64,000 nt of DNA, from NCBI RefSeq assembly GCF_963675165.1, contig NC_087389.1, positions 2,824,001 through 2,888,000 on the forward strand. Direction: 5' to 3'. The position numbers were made by a program, and so were the translations under genes. Below are positions 11,101-23,560 of this stretch, in pieces (the first letter of the stretch is position 1; each line of letters begins with the position of its first letter). Source of the stretch: Halichondria panicea (Eukaryota; Porifera; Demospongiae; Suberitida; Halichondriidae). The notes under the pieces were generated by a model that saw nothing but the letters and a program-made list of their open reading frames with translations, searched no databases and had not been told where the DNA came from.

Positions 11101-13698
11101 CCTGCTATGCTAACAATTAAAAGACCCACAGCCTGCAACAGTGTGGATGACAATCGTCTGAACGGAGTGAAAGCTGACAATAGCCTAATAGACAGGCCAC
11201 GCCCATCTAATACTAACTTTGGTGAAAGTCTACTATACTACTGCTACTGACTCTATCAGAAAGAAAATAGCTGTGCATAGCTGTACAACAAAACTACAGC
11301 TTTGTCTCTAGCTAGCTAAATAGATCGGTGTATGACTTTCAATACTTTGTCAGAATATTTTCGTGATAAATTCAGTATTATAGGACATTTTACGGGAAAA
11401 ATATCAAATAATATTGCGCATACGTTTTCCATAATTATTGCATATCCGGATGTGCAATAATTATGGAAAATATCTGCACACTTGGTGATGACTCGCTTCC
11501 TGCCAATTTGAACGTAAACCGCTGATGTCAGCATTTATTAAAAAAGGATGATTTGGTAAGGGGTTGTCATGATATAAAACACATAATTTTATAGCATGAG
11601 AATCTCGTTATTATTATAAAGGCAACTCGCCCTCGATCGGGGCTTTGCCCTTGTGATCGTGCCTGTATAATTATTAAAAAACAATTACATAACATGTCTC
11701 AAACTAGAGGAGTGTGTTGTATCAAAAGTAGTAATTAAGTACTACATTGTACATGTTGAGGATGAAGCCTGTGTGGTAGCAAACTAATTTACTTATGGCT
11801 GGTAAAGGGTCTCACCTTGGTTTTTAATTAATTATAGTCCACGTTTATAGAGCTATAGCTATAACTAACGTGCAAGCATCAAGCTGCATACTGTTACGCA
11901 ATAACAACGCTTAGTTGGAAAATTTGGGCTTCAGCTAAAGTATATTGAGGCTATCCATAACGTCAGGAGCTCATAAATAAGAGAAAATGGAAATAATTAT
12001 GAATAAAGTCTCTTATTTATGGGCTCCTGATAACGTAAATGCAGCATGTTATAAAAGTCAGGTGAGCAGAACCAGAATGCACAGACGAACAGAATACTAG
12101 TGTACGTGTATAGCGGGTAATTTTTGAGGGTCTAAATTGTCGTGAATTGGCCATTTTGTGAATTTTGCTATAATATTCAAGGAAAGCAGTTTTTTTTAGC
12201 AGACTTGTACATGTTCATTGAACATGCGTTGAATATAGTGAAACATATTGGCCCTTGAAAATTACCCGGAAACGGTATAACGTACCTGAGGCCGCCTACA
12301 TGTCTAGAGCACTCATGTGAGATATAGCCACCTGATAAGCAAACATAGATGCGTGGTATAAGTACCTTGTATCTCAGCGTTCCCCTGATGACCGTTTGTG
12401 CTTCAGGGATACCATATACATCGATGTATTTGAGTGAGTCCCTGTTAAAATAGCCATCAAAGTTCACATTGGGGAGAAGGTTGTTGAATGACTGAAGATT
12501 TTCTGGAGTCATTAGTCGTCCTTCTGCAATCTCTACAACAGAGTTGTCTATTTTGTACCTGGCCTGATTGAGGGCTGCTAGTAACACACTTCTCGGACTC
12601 CAACTGCAGTATAAAACAGTGTTGAATTGTGTTAAATCATTAGTTATCTCTTATAAAACATAATGTGGATCTGACCGACATATTCTGCCTGCCAGCGAGC
12701 AAGAAGAGCAAAGACTACAATTACTTCTCACCTAAACTTGTATCTCAGAGGGTTACTGGCACAATCAGGATGAGGTAACCCACCACACCAAGACTCGAAT
12801 GAGATTACCTAGAAAAATATATGCAATTAATTCGTATAGAAAAGTGTAATTCATTAGACTACCTTTCCACCATTGCTGTGAACCTCATCAAAGCACTCCA
12901 TTGCCAGCATGTGATCTATACCAGGATCTAGGCCAACCTCGTTCATTAAGGTGATACCAGCTTCCACAGCAGGCTTGTGAAACTCCTGCAAAACAGTTGT
13001 CATACAACAAGTCTAATCACAGGAGGCTAGAAAGCAACAGGAAATTCCTCTGTATACAACCATTATTCAACATCCCTAATCAAGTGGGTGCCCAGTGCGT
13101 TTGTGGCAGCACACACAAACATGTGTGCACGTGCCTAACGTTCAAACAATCATCAACAAACATACATTACATAAAAAAAAGAACACAGGTGGCCCTTTAT
13201 AATTATGTATACCTGTAACTGGGGTGACACATAGCTTGATGTTACCAAACTCTTTTTGTTAGTCACACACTGTTTTGCAATCAGCGGGTGTAGAGTGTAG
13301 GGCACAAAACTGTGGGAACCGATCACAGTTACAGATTGATGTGCGCGTATACTCACCTGACAACAATTTCATGGTCGCTCACCAAGCGATTTAAGTTAGA
13401 CTCTGCATGAACATCTAGTGGAACAGCAGTTGTGTTTTGAAACTTATTTGCCAAAGCTTCAGCTTGTTCAACAATGTTGGACGCTGAGAAAAAGATAAAA
13501 AGATTCAATAGAATCTCAGCTGCTTATTACGCCACAGGACCTTCACAATGCTCATGTTTTTTATAAAAAAAATAGTCTTAGTACCATTGATTTACCAACT
13601 GTCACTGCAACTTTTCCATCTCTGGTTAAATACTCCACCAAAGGGCCAGAAGTGAAGCCAGATCCTAGCACCAGAACCCTCCTCAGGGCATTTGCCAT
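8117..13698 (-). CDS. Saccharopine dehydrogenase (L-glutamate-forming), tandem copy B, complete
   Basis: Complete gene of 11 exons, about 450 aa. Exons: 13596-13698, 13357-13483, 13213-13309, about 12863-12985, 12732-12808, 12366-12603, 9592-9687, 9417-9529, 9217-9370, 8284-8395, 8117-8229. The protein matches the saccharopine dehydrogenase half of animal AASS along its length: [14 protein letters not shown] with [10 protein letters not shown] (Rossmann), [96 protein letters not shown] and a final [11 protein letters not shown]. About 450 aa is the usual length of a stand-alone enzyme; animal AASS is normally fused to a reductase domain, which is not here. A 2.7-kb intron (9688-12365) carries several mobile elements. 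The ATG lies 59 bp from the ATG of the divergent PDZ-C2 gene. It should act in mitochondrial or cytosolic lysine breakdown. Confidence 0.92.
8560..9085. repeat. Two juxtaposed repeats in copy B introns
   Basis: 8560-8705 is an inverted partial copy of the 10877/28453 family (to GGCCTGGGATCGAGGCT). 8705-9085 matches the body of the microsatellite-bearing repeat (TAGACTGCTAAAATAGCTGC, GGATTTCAATTTTTGGATTT). Confidence 0.6.
10362..10856. mobile_element. 495-bp MITE with long TIRs
   Basis: CAGAGGAGGTACGACATAGG and CCTATGTCGTACCTCCTCTG are perfect end complements. The arms go on for about 75 bp with few mismatches (TTTGCTAATCGGTCGCTAAT; CGTATTGCATTCCTGC). The interior carries an ATGACGC and GAGAAATTACTTG block but no ORF. 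It lies in the 2.7-kb intron of copy B. Confidence 0.85.
10877..11330. repeat. Interspersed repeat, CCTCGATTCCAGGCC family, copy 1
   Basis: Nearly the same as 28453-28860 over some 400 bp, with small indels. The two differ enough to be old copies. Confidence 0.75.
11964..12029. mobile_element. 66-bp minimal MITE, CAGGAGC family, 7-bp TSD
   Basis: CAGGAGCTCATAAATAAGAG ... CTCTTATTTATGGGCTCCTG with ATAACGT on both sides (11957-11963 and 12030-12036). It is almost all TIR. Confidence 0.8.
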
Positions 13699-13757
13699 CC
13701 TCCTTTCTATCCTCCTACAGTAGACTAGTCTAGGTTTTGGTAAAGATCATCCCAAAC
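13699..13757. promoter_or_regulatory. Ultra-short head-to-head intergenic region
   Basis: The ATG of saccharopine dehydrogenase copy B (minus) and the first ATG of the PDZ-C2 gene (plus, 13758) face away from each other with 59 bp between. If both starts are right, the promoters must overlap the first exons or be shared. No TATA box is evident. Confidence 0.4.
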
Positions 13758-16700
13758 ATGACACTCAGCTGCGCAAAAAAACCAGCACCTCTTTATCGAT
13801 CGTGTGAAATAGAATCTAGCAGCTTTCAGTTGAGAATGCCCGAGGCTCTGAGTACTCAGTTGAACGAAAGGAACAGTTCCTGTACCCCTGACATGGAATC
13901 ACCTAAGGATTTAGACGCCGTCTCCTACGAGAATTTGAGTAGGACAGACAGAACTATGTCTGTTGAGTCACTGAATACACTTCTCAGCCAGCTACCAGAG
14001 ATTTCTATTCCTGCAACATTGTTCAATCCACTTCCACTGCAATGCATAGCAGCTAATGCTCTACCAAAGAACGTGAGGGCAGAGATTGATGGAGTTATTG
14101 CTCAGTACACTGTAGAAGGAAATGATGGAGATATTGAAGATGTGGACAATCTAACGCCTGTTTTGCATAGGGCTCTTGGAATAGAGGTTAGAACACTGAA
14201 TTTTAACCATTTAAATGATCTCTGTTTAACAGAAGGTTGCAACTTCAGCAAGTGTCAACAAGCCAGTGGGTCCTGTCTGCAAGAAAATTATATGGAGAGA
14301 AGTAGAAGAAGAAACATCTACTGGTACGAAAAATTCACATGTCAACTATATAGATCTACATTGCATGACATTGTGTATAATTTGGACATGATTGTATACC
14401 TCACTAATTTCCCTGTCCTGAACACGAACATTACTTGAGCATAATTATGTCAATGTTTTGACTGTAAACACGTGTTGTATCCTTGCTTAGACGAACTGTA
14501 TATGTATTTCAGTGGCTTGCTCCCAGTATACTGATGATATCACAGCCAATTACAGCCATACGGTTAATAGTTACAGTTGTACACAAATTCCTATCCAGGA
14601 TTTGGACTGAATTTGTGTGGTGGAATGAGGTGTAACAACTGCAGCAGTCTCCATGCCATAGTGACAGGGGTGTCAGCTTGCCTCTATGAGACTGAGGACA
14701 TCGTAGAAGGTGAGCCAAGAATGCTTTTTGCATCCAACCCACAATGTTTACTTCATTGTCTGTGTTAGAAATCTCCGCTACAATGAATTTGGTCATTGTT
14801 AGTTGTCAAATATCTTAGGGAGTGACTTTATAGCTAAGATTTTCTTAACAGTTGCCAGGAAAAGTTTTGGCCCAGCACCAAGTCATGACTCTATGTGTCA
14901 ACAGTTGAAGCCAAAGTGCTAGCAGCAGCAAGTCCTTTTGCACACAAACACCCACTTGAACTTTGTTTACAGTAACGTTAGCCCTTATTGTGGTACTATG
15001 TCGACTTGTTGTGAATTTCCAAGTACATAACAATTATTACACCGGATTAAATTACCTACGCATTTTCTCAGGTATATGTGTGATTGAGTGGGAAGGGCAG
15101 ACTCTGGATGGATGCACTTATGAAGAAGTGCAGAAAATAATGACCTCAATAGACCCGGGACTAAATAAAATAGAGATCTCTTTCAAAAAGTGCAGGCAAG
15201 TGTTAACTATAGACAACCATTGTGCTATTGTACTTCCATCAGACTTGTACTATAAGAGTTAGTTGCAGCATTTCAATGGTCAGGTTTTACAGATCTGTCT
15301 ATGAGTGCTAACAATAACATTTGCTCTAATTACCACGCTTAGATCTTCTAACATGAATCAGAATGTGTTCTGTTTTGCAGTGAAAACCTGTTAATTAGTC
15401 GAGGAGGCTTTGATTGGCTGCCAAGCTTCGCAGCTGTACGCTTGAACAAACGAAGAAACGCAATTTTTGAGGTACTTACGAAGTTAGCATGCCCTTACAC
15501 AGGCTTCTGTATACAAACATTCTCTTTGCAATAACTCTATTTTGGGTATGAACTTTTGCATCCAATAATACCCCCAGGCTTCTACGGTGTGGGTTTTTAC
15601 ACTTGTGGTCGGTGAGGAGTGGAGTGTGTTGTGTTTACACACAGGCTTTTGGTGTACTACTATGAATAAATGTGTGTCTTATTGTTTGCATGCACTAATG
15701 TTGGAGGTCTGCTCTTCTCGATACAGGATAAAGGAGAGTTAGACTACAAAAGCACAGTCTCTTATGAATCGTCAGAGCTTTCTCACATCCCTTCCTCTCC
15801 GGCACACCGTCTCTCACGCTCACAGGAACATTTAGACCTCCCCTTCTTCCCTGAGAGTTCCCTAACAAGTTGTACCAGGAGCCCATCCCACTCTCCCTCA
15901 CCCAGTGAGGCCAAGAAGCCTCTTGCTGTGACCGTTGCCAAGGAGATTGCTCAAACACTACTAGGATCAATGGAAGCTCCTTCTAAACCAAGCCTCTGCA
16001 ATCTGCAAACAATCATGGACGTTCTGCCAAAAGGCATGGTGCAGGTAAGAAATACTACAAAAGGTAACCATAACGGGAAGTATAGTTTTTGCAAGGAATG
16101 TTTGTAGTTAGTGTGAAATGGCTGACAGTGTAAGGCAGTCTTCTCGGTACTTAATGATGTTAGCAAACTGAGTGGTCAGGAAGTTTCAACAAACTTATTT
16201 CTAAAGAGGGCTTTCCTATAAGTGGTGCTTCCTGATATTTTTATGTATGCATATAATTTGCTAAACAATATGTAGCCACCTTCCACGAACAGAACATAAT
16301 AAATTCACTCTCTTGAAGTCACATTATATGGAGTAATAAAGGACCCAGTCACACATTTATTTATACACACATGCACACACATGCAGTTATCCTTGGGATA
16401 CAACAAAGAATGTGAAGAGCTGAAAATTTCTCTTCTTCAAGTGAAGGGGCAGTCGAATAAAGAGTTTAGTGACCCTTGTGAAGTGTTTATCAACACATAT
16501 TTAGTCCCTGACTACAGGTACATTGATTCCACTCATTATTGTTATAACCCAGTTGCTAGCTAGCTATAATTATTTACGCCACTGAAGCAGCCATTCTTTT
16601 GTTGGCACGTTAGTATATGTACTGTGATGTCCATACATTCAGGGACCAAGGTGTGAGGAGTATCGTGAGCTCACAGAATTTGAAGGACAGTACTGAGTAC

Positions 16701-17040
16701 CAGAACACGTCCTACATTATGGCTGCTGATGAAGTAGGCACATCAGTATTGTTGTGTGTTATGCAATTGAGTATCCTGCATGGTTAGATATTCCACTCAG
16801 GAGGATCTCTGTGTCCGTTTATAGAGTGCTGCTCTATTGTTTATGTATACTAGAACACCCACTATTTGGCTCTCATACGTTGTTGGTTGCTTGGAGGTGA
16901 ATACTCCACATTTAAACATAGGGGCACTGATATGATTTGGTTACAATGAGCTGTATAATTATACAACGATGCGTGTTTCTCTATTACAAGCTATCATGCA
17001 TGCATGCATGCATGCACACACACACACACACGCACACACG

Positions 17041-17077
<37 letters not shown>

Positions 17078-20000
17078 TGTAGATACCTTGTGTTGCATTG
17101 AGAGTGATACTGTGGGATGCACACAAGCCCAAACATATCATGTTCAGAGGAGAGGTAACTTGTGTAGACCCTGAATAGATACTACCATATCAGTTAACTT
17201 TTGATCTGTGTGTGTCGGTATCATGCATGTAGTTCCAACATAGATAGGGTAGAGAGCTAGGGATTGGAAACGATGTACCCTCGAAGTACTATTCGTGTTT
17301 CCCCGCGGTTTTAATCGAGGCTTATTTCCAACGTGGGGGTCTAATTCATGAGAATTGTTACCCGAGGCGCGTGTGGGCGGCCACGGGTATAGTAGTCCGT
17401 TGGTTTGTTTGTTTGTTTGTTTGTGATCGGCTTTTCTACTCACCTGGATGCCACAGCACTGCGTTTACAGCATGAATAGCCTTCACACAACAGTATCTTG
17501 ATTTAAATAGTGGCAGATTTGATGTTAAAGCTTCTTTGTCGAGCAAAAGCTAAGAAGCTTGAACAAGCTTGTGACTAGGTCTGCTTACCTGGATGTTCTA
17601 GCACTGCATTTATAGCATGAGTAGCCTCCACACAACAAGTTAGTACTTTTGATAGTGGCAGCTTTCGGTGTTAAAGCTTCGTTGTCTAATAAAAGCGAGC
17701 AAAATGTAGCTTGAACAGAACTTGCACATGCGTTACTTATAACTGAAGTGATCCTGTACCAAGAACAATGGAACAGGGTCACTAAAGTATATACCGTATA
17801 GCGCAAAATTTTCGAGGCACTTATATTTCGTGGATTGGCCTCTAAAAACCATTTCTTTGCACAATGTTCGCGGAATGACTGCTTACCGGAAGCCACACCT
17901 TTAAATATTTGCGTAATTCTAATTAAAGAACAATTTTCGTGGACTTAATTTTCGTATAGAATTCTAACCCACGAAATCCGCGAAAATTAAGCCCCTCGAA
18001 CATTTCGCGCTATACGGTACCAGGAACAATGGAACGGGGTCACTAAAGTAGAAAGCTTGAATTATAGCTCCTGCTGCATGCTTTAGCTGACTGGGATCCT
18101 ACTCCATGCAGGACCTGGAGCCATACTTCTCTGAGACTCCAGGCTTCTCCTAATCCACAGTGCATAAATTATATCTATAGTACCACTACCAGTCTACCTG
18201 TTCTCAAATGTTTCAGCATGCCTCCAGTCTGGTTTAGTTTTATTGCTCCTGAGTTGCTGTGCAAGTCATACGTGATAACAACATCACTATATGCACTGCA
18301 ATATATTTCTGGTTTCTTTATAATCATGTCACCAGCCGAGGGTTTGCACTTTAGTGCTCTAGTTTTTGCTGTCTGTATAAAAAGTCTATGCACGCGAGCA
18401 GTTTTGCTGCTAAACATCAACTTCCATCAACTATTTGTGGCCATTTGGGACACAGCACACTACTTAGTGACAGAACTTTAGCTATATATCATAGTAGCTA
18501 AGCTAACACAAGCATGAAAAATCGCTCTGTGTTAGACTAGCTACTTCACGACAATCAGGATTATATTTTCTTCAGTTCCAAATGATACTCACCATCAGGG
18601 GGCACTTGTTTAAGTTTTAGAGGGGTCTTTGAGACACATGCATAAGACTAACTTATTATCAAGTTCCCTGGGGTAAAAGCGAAACATGCTGAGCTACCAC
18701 ATAGAATTCATTGTAGAATCATCACGTGAACCACTTCCGTTGCCAATCCCTCTCTACTCTATCTATGGTTCCAATAGATTGACTTGTAGATTTGCTCACA
18801 ATAATTTTATTATAGAACACATACCGTATAGCTGGTAATTTTCGTGGGGCAAAATATTCGTGGTTTTCGTGGTTGGAGGTCTGACCACGAATATTTTACC
18901 CACGAATGAAGCGACCTTGCCTACCTTTACCTACAATCCAAGCAGCAACCACGAAAATATTATCCACGAAATGTCTCAATATTGCTGAACCACAAATATT
19001 TTGTCCCCCAAAAATTACCCGCTATACGGTATTCGATGAATTTATGTTGTGGTTTTCATCGAATCCCAATTCACTCAGTGTTTTGTAACCCCATTTCAGG
19101 TTCTCTTGAGTTTGTCTGATCAACAGTTCGTGAACCTCGCCTCGGAGCCAACCTGGTATACTCTCTGCCCTGAAGACCCGAACCTATCAAAGCTTCCCTC
19201 TCCAGTTTACTCCAAACAAAAAAACAGTGTAGACAATCTGCTTCAAAAGCTAAAACAAAAGGCTCACTCTCTAACAACAGTTAAGCCTCTTTCTAGTGAG
19301 CTAAGGTCCATGAGTATGCTCAGTTTGCAAGGGCCGGTCGAAAAGAGGACTATGACACTCGCAAGGAAGAAGCGTCGTAAAGAAACGAGAAAAACATACT
19401 CTGGGTCTTTTACTCCACAGCTTGTAGATTGTGTATTACAGCCTGAAGCACAACTAAAGAGTTGTTTAAAGGAGTCTTGCAGACAGCAAAAACTTTCCTC
19501 TATCTTGAAAGTTTTGAGGGAAGATTCAGTTGACAATGAATCATCTGAAACGAAGAAACACAACAAACACATAATTGATGAACACACGGATGGAAACTCA
19601 CTCCACACAGTCAATGATGCAGAGCGTATCAGCACCCTGCAAAGAAGACTAAGAAACAAATCGACAGCTAACAACATTTCCGCTGAGCGAATGAGCCTTC
19701 CTGGAAAAACCGACAAGAATGGAAAGTCTTTCCTCGAAGAACTTGATGAGTTGATAAGCCAACGAAATTTTGGTCTCCAGCCAACGCCTGAGAGGAGAGA
19801 TAAGACACCTGAGTTTGAGAAAGAACAAATGCACTACAAACTGGTTGACAGCTACCAGAGTGAAGACGAGCATGATAAACCCCAAAAACCTACATGTAGT
19901 CCATTCCGAACTTCTAAACCTAGCGATTTTTCAAGATATTCGGCTGAAGTAAGCTTGCATAGAATCAGGGTTGAAGATACTGACAGAAAGGAAGAATCGA

Positions 20001-21668
20001 AGAAGAAGTCTTGCACACTACCAAACGAGCACACATCACAACATAGGCCAACAACCCTTCTTCCTGCCAGGGGAGGCTCAGACAAAAGACCCCCTAAACC
20101 TCCCAAAACTTATCGTTCAAAAAGTATGGGGCATATCGAGAAGCTTGGCTCTGATGAGGAACTCTTCATTGTTCGTTCCCATCATATGACTAACTCAATC
20201 CCGGTGGAGAGTGCTTACAAAACTATGGGTAGCGTGGATGACCTTGATTTGATTGAGCTGATGTCTCATAGTAGTAGCTATGATGGACACTCTTCATTGG
20301 ATTTCGGTAACCGTTTTGGTAGTTGTGACGTTCTGGGTGAAAGAGGAGATGCTATTCTTGAAAGGAGCTCACCAGTTAGAGAGTATAGAGAAGATGCAGA
20401 GGAAATTCAGCGTGAAAAAGGGTTGATAAAAACAAAATGGAGGTCGCTGGAGGATATTCTTGCCTCTAAGCCAAGGAAGTCAAAGTAAGTGGTGTATCAT
20501 TATGTTGTCAAGGTTACAAGGGTGTAATAATAGTCATACAGTACGTCCCCTCCATGTTATATTACGTAAGGACATGCACAGGCCCTCGTGCTTGGAAATT
20601 GGCAGCTTTACAAAAAAGTTAAATATCACGTGACCTAATTTGTATGGTTTTTGGTCATGAATATAGTTATGACTAAAATTAATTATGCACTTCCGCTTAT
20701 TGAGTGTTTTTCATCAATATCATTAATATTTTAAGCTTGCTATTTAGGAATAATAGCCTAAGACTACAAATTGCATGGCCTAACCTCGAGGCATGATTTG
20801 GTAAGCAGTCATCGTGATATAAACACATAATTATAGCAGCATGAGAATCCTTGCTTGTGCCTGTATATTTCTATGAGGTGCCAAACCATTCAATTTTCAT
20901 AGGGAGAAAAAGTTGAAAACAAATCGCAAGGACTCACCATGTGAAACCGACGCTCATACCCATACATTTTTGAGAAGAAGAACTGTGCAAGAAAGTGGTA
21001 CGTATATACATGGCTAATTATGCAAAAAGCTACGAATAGTATACATGTACATGTACATGTACCTGCAGGTGCGTCATGCAATGTGAAACTGGAATTTCAG
21101 TTCAATGATTTAAACCCTACTAATCCTGTGCTGTTGGTCAAATTAACAGACATTGCTCTGCCTTCTTCAAAAATGTTGTCATCAGGTGTGTGCTGTTACA
21201 TTGCAAAAAGACCAATTTAAGTTATGTTTCCTCAATGCAGATTTGCTATTAAAATGTTACGTCAATCATTTGAGCACTGGTGTGTGTATCTTGAAAGACA
21301 AGACCCCAATATGCTTGATGAACAACCCCAGTTCTGCTCCTCTGGGAATCTTACAGTTTAGAACAGATATCGCTAACTTGGCACTACAGGTGATGATTCA
21401 CATTCACCAGCGATCTGCTACAGGGGAACCTCTGGCATGTTGTGCAGTGTTTTTGCACATAATTATACGCACTGCATGAATACCTTCTATGTGTTGGTGT
21501 AATTATTATAGATTATACATGCACACACAGATTCGGCTGTATGGTGGGTCAAAGATGTTCTCACGAAAAGTAATTGGTCAAGTCTCTGTGAATTTAGCTG
21601 TCCTTGACCTAAGTGGAGGAAAAACGCACTCTCAATGGTTTCTGCTATCAAAACAAATATGTACGTGA
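13758..21668 (+). CDS. PDZ-C2A-C2B multidomain protein, RIM/piccolo-like architecture
   Basis: Large spliced gene, about 1,090 aa. Exons placed by phase: 13758 to about 14186 (end uncertain), 14577-14709, 15072-15195, 15381-15471, 15727-16044, 16387-16517, 16643-16733, 17083-17154, 19100-20484, 20903-20997, 21069-21185, 21241-21389, 21531-21668. Exons 2-3 form a PDZ domain (PGFGLNLCGG, then VIEWEGQTLDGCTYEEVQKI). Exons 6-9 form a C2 domain (LKISLLQVKG, DPCEVFINTYLVPD, LRVILWD, EVLLSL then WYTL). Exon 9 is mostly a 430-residue hydrophilic Ser/Lys/Arg linker with PPKPPK, a possible SH3 ligand. The last exons form a second, degenerate C2 (LLVKLTDIAL, IRLYGGSKMFSRKVIGQVSV, WFLL). Few of the acidic calcium-loop residues are seen, so calcium binding is doubtful. 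The domain order recalls active-zone RIM proteins. Family assignment is inference. One intron uses a GC donor. Confidence 0.8.
17012..17076. repeat. CA microsatellite beside an exon
   Basis: ACACAC/ACGC tract directly before ATTGTAG|ATACC, the acceptor of the 17083-17154 exon of the PDZ-C2 gene. Length changes could influence splicing. Confidence 0.85.
17794..18017. mobile_element. MITE, CCGTATAGCGC family, TA ends
   Basis: CCGTATAGCGCAAAATTTTC ... TTTCGCGCTATACGG with TA on both sides. It is further flanked by a 30-bp direct repeat (CAATGGAACAGGGTCACTAA left, one mismatch on the right). In the 1.9-kb intron of the PDZ-C2 gene. Confidence 0.8.
18824..19029. mobile_element. MITE, CCGTATAGCTGGTAATTTTCG family, TA ends
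   Basis: CCGTATAGCTGGTAATTTTC ... AAAAATTACCCGCTATACGG, TA at each side. The interior has repeated CACGAATATTTT words. It ends 70 bp before the 19100 exon of the PDZ-C2 gene. Confidence 0.8.
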
Positions 21669-22125
21669 CATTGTAGCTTGCCTTTTCTTCACTGAACGTT
21701 GATTTTATCACTACCAAACAATATTTATGGCACCCACAACCATTGTAGATTGGCTATATACACTACTCTTATCACTTTTAGCTAGCTAGCTGTGTTGTTT
21801 ATATATTATACATGTACTGTATTCTTTCCCTGGTGCTATTTTTTGGAATCTCATCAACTTTTCAAAAATAATCATGATTAACGCATGCATGTACATGGCA
21901 TCATGGAAACAGTGCACATGCAGTCTAACACGTACATACACGTGTATATAATTATTGTACATCTCCAGCATTCCTTAATTACCATCAGTATAATTAAATT
22001 AAACTCATACATTTTGCACATGCATGCACTCTTATCAACACTATATATACTACATGGCATATTCCATGGCGGTGTAAATTTCTACATGAAACTCTAAAAT
22101 AAAATATTATAGTGTATAGTCGCAG

Positions 22126-23517
22126 TTACGTGGGTGTGAGTTTTTTAATTGGTAATTGTTCATCTTGGTCCTTCTTGTCTGCTAGTAGAGGGGATGTGGG
22201 TTGTTGTGCTCTAGGCTTACCATACAGGTATATTGCTACCATTACAAACACAGCACCGATTGCGAAGAATGGTGTTATAAAATAGTCGAAAAGAAACACA
22301 GCAGCAATACAAGAGAGAATAATTGAGAGCGAAGTTGCAAATCCTTTCAATATGTTGTCAGCGTAACGAACTACTAATGCGACAATAAGACCACCAAAAG
22401 CTTGCTGAGAAATGACTATCCAGACAAGAGGAGAATAACCAACAAAATAGCCATTTTTTTGGATAGTGTCATAATCTTTCAAGAGAACTCCCAATATAGC
22501 CGTAATGGAGCCAAACATTCCAAGCTGGACATTGCGCATCCAGACAGACACATTCGAGCCTTTCAGCATCATTTCAAAGTAGACTCCAGCAAATCCAGAA
22601 GATAGGCACGAGACAATTACAGCAATGAGTCCAACGATCTGGTTCTGATCAGTAGTATTAACCTTTGAAGTACCTCCCCCTTGCACTTGAACAAAGGCCA
22701 CACCTACAAACAGTATGACCAGGGAGCCCCACTGAGCCCCAGAAAGTTTTTTGCTCAAAAGCAATACCGAGAATAAAGCTGTAGTCAATATCTTTAGTTG
22801 ATATGTAACCTATGAGCATAATTGAAATGGGTATGCGTATAATTAGCTTAAAATGCATGATTACAATTACAGATAATTATAAGGGTACCTGAAACACTGC
22901 AGCCTCCAAATTTGAAACAGCCACATACTGTAGGTTATTTTGAATCATGTAGACGATTGCAGGGACAGACATCTTTAACGTGTCTTTCCATTCTTCAATA
23001 AGATGATGATGTAGAGTTTTAACAAATTCCTTGAATGTTTTTTCCCGAAAAAATATGATCAAAAGACATACACACATTTTGGCAAATTCTGAAAAGACAA
23101 CAGCCGTTGTTGTGATATAACGTTGCTCAGGGGGAACCAACCGAGAGTACCTCATACTGACAATGAGTAGAGTGTTCTGAACGGTCAGAGTCAGCAGGCT
23201 AGCATACTTCAGAGTGGTTGAGGCTAAAATAAGGGTACCGTAGGTGGTATAATGTAAACGGTACACATACTTTAGACAAAAATGGGGAAAGAAATTGAAA
23301 AGAATAACCATGGCTTAAGCCTATACTAGGAGAGTGAGTATTTATATATACCCGGACCCACTATCATGTCAATTTGAGTTTTCCATGAGAAGGTGACTAT
23401 TATAGCGTTCTAGCCAATTAAACTATGCCAAGTACTACACTGAAAGTCAGCAGTATCTAGCTCCATAGACAGAGGCCATAATATAATACTAAACTCACTT
23501 TCTAGTTCTTGAGCCAT
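22126..23517 (-). CDS. SLC35A-family nucleotide-sugar transporter (UDP-galactose / UDP-GlcNAc type)
   Basis: Golgi membrane antiporter that would bring a UDP-sugar into the lumen in exchange for the nucleotide monophosphate. Three exons with matching phases: 23499-23517 (MAQELE, 19 nt), 22889-23223, 22126-22809; total 345 aa, the usual length for SLC35A1/A2/A3. Recognisable family stretches are LKYASLLTLTVQN, SMRYSR, VPAIVYMIQNNLQYVAVSNL, VTYQLKILTTALFSVLLLSK, QWGSLVILFVGVAFVQ and LKGFATSLSIILSC. About ten hydrophobic helices can be seen. An ATG inside intron 1 opens the same frame (a 144-aa read-through). I prefer the 19-nt first exon because it gives a good donor and the family's start right before LKYAS. 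The substrate cannot be told from sequence. A hAT-like element begins 43 bp upstream of the ATG. Confidence 0.9.
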
Positions 23518-23560
23518 TCTTGAACTCGTTGGAACGGAGAGATATATCCTAGGGCAGGGT

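Noticed and set aside
12177-12365. Continuation of copy B exon 6 to 12177
   Set aside because: It is read-through into the intron after the GTACTT donor; homology stops at RGTLRYK.
19264-20106. Minus-strand frames of 150 and 84 codons
   Set aside because: They are antisense to the long exon of the PDZ-C2 gene, with no supporting splice structure.
22877-23311. 144-aa frame as the true N-terminus of the transporter
   Set aside because: The 29 residues before the STTLKYAS segment fall in an intron with a good acceptor (TTATTTTAG); a 19-nt first exon fits the family better.
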